Origin: Lachnotalea sp. AF33-28
GTDB taxonomy: Bacteria > Bacillota > Clostridia > Lachnospirales > Lachnospiraceae
Length of the DNA: 64,000 bases
Reading direction: 5' to 3'
NCBI RefSeq assembly: GCF_003477885.1
Contig: NZ_QUEE01000003.1
Location: 386,191-450,190 of the forward strand
Both the position numbers and the translations under genes were made by a program. Positions 59,693 through 64,000 of the stretch are shown here, piece after piece. A model generated the notes under the pieces. That model was not told the DNA's origin. It was given only the letters and a program-made list of their open reading frames with translations, and did no database searches. The first letter of the stretch is position 1; each line of letters opens with the position of its first letter.

Positions 59693-60157
59693 CTATATCT
59701 CTCCCTGCCTGTGCAGGAACTCCATAAATCCCTGGCAGCCCTCCAGAATATCACGGTATGTGATATCAAAATTTCCCGTATACCACGGATCCGCCACATC
59801 CCCTGGCCGGTCGGTATAATCCAGCATCATGGATACTTTCCGGTCCGGGTCGCTGCCAATAATCCTCATCAGGTTCCTCACATTATTTCTGTCCATGCAG
59901 ATCAGATAATCATATTTATCATAATCCGCTTTGGTTACACGGACAGCGCGCTTGCCGCCGGAATCGATGCCGTGCTCCTTCAGCTTTCTTCGGGCAGGAG
60001 GATAGACAGGATTGCCGATCTCCTCAAAGCTGGTGGCGGCGGAGGCGATGTGGAAGCGGGCGGTGAGCCCGGATTTATCTGCTATGTCTTTTAGAATAAA
60101 TTCTGCCATGGGGGAGCGGCAGATGTTGCCGTGGCACACAAATAGTATTTTTATCAT
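59693..60157 (-). CDS. Low-molecular-weight protein-tyrosine phosphatase
   Basis: A 154-residue LMW-PTP: CHGNICRSP at 8-16 (CX5R P-loop with the nucleophile Cys 8 and Arg 14) and the general acid Asp in DVADPWYTG, all family hallmarks and of standard length. It dephosphorylates tyrosine residues, for example on bacterial tyrosine kinases controlling polysaccharide assembly; such a partner is not in the window. ATG 60157 with AGGAG 10 nt upstream. Its upstream sequence is partly duplicated at 62.76-62.85 kb. Confidence 0.93.
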   Translation of the reverse strand: MIKILFVCHGNICRSPMAEFILKDIADKSGLTARFHIASAATSFEEIGNPVYPPARRKLKEHGIDSGGKRAVRVTKADYDKYDYLICMDRNNVRNLMRIIGSDPDRKVSMMLDYTDRPGDVADPWYTGNFDITYRDILEGCQGFMEFLHRQGEI

Positions 60158-60317
60158 TTTTTCATAACTCCTGTTAAGTCCTGTATTTCTTCTCAAATGC
60201 TCTATTTTACAGGGGATTGCGGCATTTTCCTTTATGCCTTTCTAGGGGATATTTTCTCATATCTTCCCACATATTCTTATGTTTTCCTCTGCAAAATTGG
60301 TAAAATCATTGGTATGA

Positions 60318-61619
60318 TTACGCTTCCATACTTTCAGCATCCAGCAAAAACTCTTTCACCCCCATCATGACATAACCATTGTCATCACGTCTTGGCTTCA
60401 TGCTTTTTTCTACCAGAATAATTTTCTTGAAAGAATCATTTGCTTTGTCAAAGGATTTGGTTTCCTGTTTGTATTTCTCATCATCTGGAATTGCATAAGC
60501 TGATTGGAGGTAATATTTTTTGCTGCCGATAGTGGCAATAAAGTCAATTTCTAATTGCTTTCTTATTTCTTTTCCAGTCTCATCTCTTTCTCGTGATTCT
60601 ACAACTCCTACATCCACTTTATAACCTCTGAAACGTAATTCATTGTAAATGATATTCTCCATAGTGTGAGTGCCCTCAATTTGCCTGAAATTCAATCTCG
60701 CATTGCGAAGCCCAATATCTTCAAAGTATATTTTGTAGGGAGTCCCTATATATTTTCGTCCTTTTACATCATATCTCTTTGCTCTGCTAAGCATAAAAGC
60801 ATCTTCCATGTGTTCAATATATTTATCAACTGTCACTTCACTTATGCTTGTTTGCTTTGCAGAAGCAAATGTAGCTGAGATCTTTCTTGGATTGGTTAAT
60901 GTTGAAATTCCCGAAGAAATCACATCCAGCAGTTCTCCAATTGCACAATCCTCATGTAAATGATATCGGTTAATAATATCTCTCAAATACAAGTTGTTCA
61001 TTTGAGTTGTGAGATAAGTTACTTTCTGCTCTTCTGTCACCATAAGAGCTACTGCTGGGAGCCCCCCGTAAACTGAATAATCATCAAAAGCCTCCTCTTT
61101 GCTTCCATCATATACACTAAAAAATTCAGAAAACGACAATGGCAAGACATGAATCTCATCACCACGCCCCTCAAATTCTGTTAAAATATCCTTTGACAGA
61201 AATCTGGAATTGCTTCCAGTCACATATACATCCAGATTCCTTTTACGAAGAAATCCATTCAGTACGGACTCAAATGCACCAAGGTTCTGAACTTCATCTA
61301 ATAACAAATAATACATTTCTTTATCTATAATTTTCAGATTCAGATATTCCAGAAATTTTTTAGGATCAGCTTTTCTTTCCTCTTTTGTGTTATCAAGCAA
61401 GAGTGGATTTTCTCCTATTTTTATCAAATCCTCTGCGGAATCAAATGCAAATGTAATAATGTGGTCTTCCAAAATACCGTTCTCAATTAAATGATTATAA
61501 AACAATGTATTCAACAAATAGGACTTTCCACATCTTCTTATGCCGGTAATCACCTTGACAAATCCATTGTGCTTTCGATTAATCAGCCTATTAAGATAGG
61601 TATCTCTTTTTATTTCCAT
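60318..61619 (-). CDS. ATP-binding protein with C-terminal DUF4143 domain
   Basis: A 433-residue AAA-type protein: Walker A GIRRCGKS (26-33), Walker B YYLLLDEVQNLG (~103-114), sensor-like VTGSNSRFLSKD, then the DUF4143 C-terminal region (residues ~200-430: IDFIATIGSKKYYLQSAYAI, with PD-(D/E)XK-like DFI...YLQ). Such proteins are found with defence and toxin-type genes or as orphan ATPases; function is unproven. ATG 61619 behind GAGGTG. Its upstream region holds a 15-bp inverted repeat pair (61632/61735) and a hairpin. Confidence 0.9.
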   Translation of the reverse strand: MEIKRDTYLNRLINRKHNGFVKVITGIRRCGKSYLLNTLFYNHLIENGILEDHIITFAFDSAEDLIKIGENPLLLDNTKEERKADPKKFLEYLNLKIIDKEMYYLLLDEVQNLGAFESVLNGFLRKRNLDVYVTGSNSRFLSKDILTEFEGRGDEIHVLPLSFSEFFSVYDGSKEEAFDDYSVYGGLPAVALMVTEEQKVTYLTTQMNNLYLRDIINRYHLHEDCAIGELLDVISSGISTLTNPRKISATFASAKQTSISEVTVDKYIEHMEDAFMLSRAKRYDVKGRKYIGTPYKIYFEDIGLRNARLNFRQIEGTHTMENIIYNELRFRGYKVDVGVVESRERDETGKEIRKQLEIDFIATIGSKKYYLQSAYAIPDDEKYKQETKSFDKANDSFKKIILVEKSMKPRRDDNGYVMMGVKEFLLDAESMEA

Positions 61620-61631
61620 TTTGTCACCTCT

Positions 61632-61749
61632 CCGATAAATATTTTTACCTCAAATGTCATTTTTATAAATTATATTATACATCATTTCTGTTGATTAGCA
61701 AACTGTTCTCTTTATATTTTTGCCTTTTGTGGCAAAAATATTTATCGGA
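61632..61749. repeat. 15-bp inverted repeats flanking the promoter region of the DUF4143 ATPase gene
   Basis: CCGATAAATATTTTT (61632-61646) and its exact complement (61735-61749) enclose 88 nt. Inside the right arm an ATTTTTGCC/GGCAAAAAT hairpin (61717-61725 with 61732-61740) overlaps it. This could be a regulatory or recombination structure; the adjoining sequence is AT-rich. Confidence 0.6.
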
Positions 61750-61989
61750 AATTTTATTTTTACTATAGTTCTGCAAATCTGACTCTCCAGAAATATTGGT
61801 AAATCGTTGGTAAAATTGAAGAAGTAACACAGGAAATGCCCATTTTATGCGGATTTATCTATAAAGTCAAAATCCTGCCGTGACAGATGAATAATACTTT
61901 TATCATTGCTTGATTCTCCTTGATTTTCCTATGTTTTCAGCACTTATCGGCATTTTCATGGCATTGTGTTTGTTTATGACACTTTTTCG

Positions 61990-62140
61990 GCATAACTGCA
62001 TTTTACAAGTTAAATTTTTTACTTCGGAATAAATTCGATTTTCAAAATCATCCCCATACCATCTGCCAATCTTTTCAACAAATTTATGGATGGATTTCTT
62101 GTTCCATTTTCCAGTTTGCTTATTATCCAAATAATCCTGC
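61990..62140 (-). pseudogene. Remnant of a HigA-like antitoxin (3' part)
   Basis: A second copy of the C-terminal part of the intact HigA-like gene at 63.2 kb: in the minus frame it reads KLENGTRNPSINLLKRLA... to IEFIPK, then stop at 62018-62020. It is out of frame with the preceding AbiEi remnant, which runs through it as GKWNKKSIHKFV. Without its 5' end the DNA-binding part is absent. Confidence 0.7.
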
Positions 62141-62505
62141 TCCACGCTGCTTATGGCTGATAGTACCATATATGATATGAGTTTTACTTCTGTTACCACC
62201 TGAATGTCCACATGGCTATGAGGCTTTAAAATATCACAGAGCGTTCGTTCTACACTATACGCTCTTACAGCATTTCCACCCGGTGTAGTCACTTCTTCTA
62301 TTCCCAAATCATATATCTCTTTCTTACACTGCACACAGCTAATATTCTCTTTCTTTGGGTTTGTCAAATTGTAATTCATTGGAAAAGTCATGTGATATTT
62401 GTTCGGTGTTCGATCTGTTAAATCCCATAGAAACAATGCTGTTTCGTGGGAATAAACTCCTCTTTTAAATCGAATCTTTAAATTAAAAATTTCATAATCC
62501 TCTAC
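62140..62505 (-). pseudogene. Remnant of a type IV antitoxin AbiEi (C-terminal part)
   Basis: Encodes the AbiEi signature GVYSHETALFLWDLTDRTPNKYHMTFP, then EEVTTPGGNAVRAYSVERTLCDILKPHSHVDIQVV, which is the C-terminal domain with its usual RAYSVERTLCD block. The N-terminal winged helix is missing: an in-frame TAG lies just upstream of KVEDYEIFN, without start codon. The 3' end is replaced by the HigA remnant in another frame. No AbiEii toxin is present. A frame starting at ATG 62436 gives the long 177-residue reading but is a chimera. Confidence 0.75.
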
Positions 62506-63207
62506 TTTCTATTGACTTTTATGCTTATTATTATACGTTTTCAAAGCGCGAAAGCCAACAAGTATACATCTTCTTAGTCAAATTGGGTAGATGATGTCTA
62601 CCCAATTCGCAGTATAATCCAGTATATTTTAGATCTCTACAAAATTATTAAATTCATTTGTCATTCAAGGCTCTTTCAAAAATGGTGTAGTAGTGGTGTA
62701 GTAAACGCCTTTCTCTGCCATGAAACTATTGATTTTACCGGCTTTTTCAGGACTTTTCAAGATGTTGCCGTGGCAGATAAAAAGTATTTTTATCATTTTC
62801 TCATATATTCCCACATATTATTATGTTTTCCTTTGTAAAATTGGTAATTTGAGGGATAAAACGCTATTTCATTTCAAACTTCAAAATTACACCATTTGAT
62901 TCTAAGTAATTCAATATTGCTTGAACCCTGCGTCTTCTACTTGCCGTACCTTTAGTGTTTGAACTTAAACTATAAATGAGCAAATACAAAAAATTGTACA
63001 ATATTATGCCACTGAGGCCAAAACATCCGCAAAAAGGACGTGCCTTGCCCCACATTGGTATATATATTCGACGCTCTTCCTGAATATGGGCATGGAAATA
63101 GGCATAGCCGTCCTCAAAAGACAGCAGCTCTCCGGACTATAAGCGATCTTTTCATTAGACGATATGCTTATCTAAATGACATTGATACCTAAATGATTTG
63201 TTTATTC
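62506..63207. other. Degenerate 700-nt stretch with a duplicated piece of the PTP upstream region
   Basis: No gene recognised. 62757-62850 repeats sequences found at 60118-60157 (start region of the tyrosine phosphatase) joined to 60255-60305, with the intervening ~90 nt missing. The 63-codon frame at 62864-63055 shows no known motif or ribosome site. Confidence 0.5.
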
Positions 63208-63495
63208 CTATACTTTTTGTTTCGGAACAAATTCAATTTTCAGCATCATCCCCATACCATCAGCCAGCCTTTTCAAAAGATTTATTGATGGATTTCTTGT
63301 TCCATTTTCCAGTTTAATAATATCTGCCTGGTTTATTCCTGTTTTCTCTGCAAGCTGCTTCTGGGTAAGATTCTGGGAAGTCCTTGCATCAACAATTGCT
63401 CTTATCACATCAAATTCCGGTTGTATATCATCAAATTCTTTTTTAAATTCTTGATCCTGCATCTGTTCTTCTAAAAAATCGTCAAACTTTCTCAT
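63208..63495 (-). CDS. HigA-like XRE family antitoxin / DNA-binding protein
   Basis: A 95-residue HTH protein: FDDFLEEQMQDQEFKKEFDD at the start, then the XRE HTH (SQNLTQKQLAEKTGINQADIIKLENGTRNPSINLLKRLADGMGMML). This is the usual HigA arrangement, with the toxin gene just upstream in the same strand. The start ATG 63495 overlaps the stop of the truncated toxin gene by 14 nt. It probably binds its own promoter. The toxin being broken, it may be an orphan antitoxin or repress related loci. Confidence 0.88.
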   Translation of the reverse strand: MRKFDDFLEEQMQDQEFKKEFDDIQPEFDVIRAIVDARTSQNLTQKQLAEKTGINQADIIKLENGTRNPSINLLKRLADGMGMMLKIEFVPKQKV

Positions 63496-63717
63496 TCTTA
63501 TCACACCTTTCCAAATAATCATCACGATATGCCTTCGCCCGATCTATCTCCGCTTTGGGAGTTTTCTGCGTCTTTTTCACAATACCATTCGTCAATATTA
63601 TTTTTCCATCATAGTAGAAGAAATATAACACCCTTGAGATAACACTTCCAACTTTTCCACGCAGTTCAAATATTCCATCATCTAAATGTTTGCTGTATGG
63701 CTCCCTTAGCAGATTTC
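63482..63717 (-). pseudogene. Truncated HigB-like toxin (RelE/Gp49 superfamily), C-terminal part
   Basis: Encodes LQEKGNLLREPYSKHLDDGIFELRGKV, SRVLYFFYYDGKIILTNGIVKKTQKTP and RAKAYRDDYLERCD, the second half of a HigB/Gp49-type mRNA interferase. The catalytic Arg/Lys strand survives but the first ~50 residues are missing: a stop lies just upstream near 63750. Ends at 63482, overlapping the HigA start. The break coincides with the start of the ATPase fragment on the other strand. Confidence 0.75.
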
Positions 63718-64000
63718 CCTTCTCCTGAAGTGATGTACTACGTCACCGGCGGTATGCCAGAATCCGTTCTGATGTGGACAGAAGCCCGTGACGTTTCTGC
63801 TATGCAGGAAGCTTTGTCTGGCATTATCGGTGCTTATGAGCGTGACTTCGCAAAGCACCCCAATATCAGCGAGTTCCTGAAGATCTCTATGATCTGGAAA
63901 TCTATTCCTTCACAGCTGGCAAGAGAAAACAAGAAGTTCATTTACAGGGTTGTCAAAGAAGGGGCCAGAGCCCGTGAATACGAGGATGCGCTGCAGTGGC
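63697..64000 (+). pseudogene. 5'-truncated ATPase fragment (DUF4143 type), runs off the window
   Basis: Open frame from ATG 63697 to the right edge (MAPLADFPSPEVMYYVTGGMPESVLMW..., AYERDFAKHPNISEFLKISMIWKSIPSQLARENKKFIY). This matches the middle of DUF4143 ATPases, but Walker A and B are absent, so the gene lost its 5' half at a junction near 63.70-63.73 kb. GC content is higher than in the adjoining AT-rich genes, suggesting a foreign origin. Confidence 0.7.

Noticed and set aside
62864..63055. 63-codon frame in the degenerate stretch
   Set aside because: No ribosome site, no recognisable motif, and the surroundings are remnants.
1..64000. CRISPR arrays, rRNA and tRNA genes
   Set aside because: No regularly spaced identical repeats with spacers and no tRNA TPsiC-type or rRNA-like sequences were found; the tandem repeats at 47.99-48.10 kb are contiguous and imperfect.

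Overview
The window looks like chromosome from an anaerobic, endospore-forming member of the Clostridia, most likely a Lachnospiraceae-type gut bacterium. This is inferred from the mix of spore genes (SipL-like, SpoIID, SpoIIQ-like, CotS-like), T-box-controlled aminoacyl-tRNA synthetase genes, YesM/YesN-type two-component regulators and many plant- or host-glycan catabolic genes. Most genes are on the minus strand. No rRNA, tRNA or CRISPR array was recognised.

Layout. 1-8.6 kb: end of a GH38-like mannosidase, NagA, a hemolysin-III-like membrane protein, an AraC/GyrI-like regulator, a GIY-YIG protein, SipL and a GH3 glycosidase. 8.7-12.2 kb: a class I ribonucleotide reductase pair (nrdA-nrdB) behind a promoter carrying two NrdR-like boxes. 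12.3-26 kb: housekeeping and membrane genes (PrcB-like lipoprotein, EamA and MATE transporters, phosphohexomutase, Rpn-like nuclease, CotS-like kinase, CCA-adding enzyme with an internally deleted Nudix gene, ProS with a T-box, DJ-1, CYTH, Crp). 26-39.3 kb: GH99-like protein, spoIIQ/spoIID, GH38 mannosidase, ROK repressor, glycogen phosphorylase and T-box-controlled ileS. 39.3-56.7 kb: a carbohydrate-use island with an AraC regulator and a YesM/YesN pair, three Gfo/Idh/MocA oxidoreductases with a sugar isomerase, a GH78 alpha-L-rhamnosidase, an LplABC-type ABC importer without its own ATPase, and a GH106-like hydrolase. This set suggests uptake and breakdown of rhamnose-containing oligosaccharides. 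57.3-60.2 kb: HAD phosphatase, a TetR regulator with a nucleoside phosphorylase, and a low-molecular-weight tyrosine phosphatase. 60.3-64 kb: a defence-island graveyard with a DUF4143 ATPase, an AbiEi remnant, a HigA remnant, an intact HigA-like antitoxin beside a truncated HigB, and a truncated second ATPase running off the window.

The most unusual content is repetitive and non-coding. (1) A 207-bp self-complementary element occurs twice in full, each copy flanked by near-perfect 8-bp duplications. A 45-bp derivative has a perfect 8-bp duplication, and fragments occur at several other sites. (2) A double-hairpin element sits just upstream of the ribosome-binding site of three minus-strand carbohydrate genes (four copies), with compensatory base changes that keep both stems. 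(3) A second leader repeat (a GCCGCAGGCGG core plus an AATCCCG hairpin) lies upstream of proS, ileS and an oxidoreductase gene. (4) A perfect 17-bp inverted repeat buries the spoIID ribosome-binding site, with a SigE-like -10 positioned so that the sporulation transcript would lack one arm.
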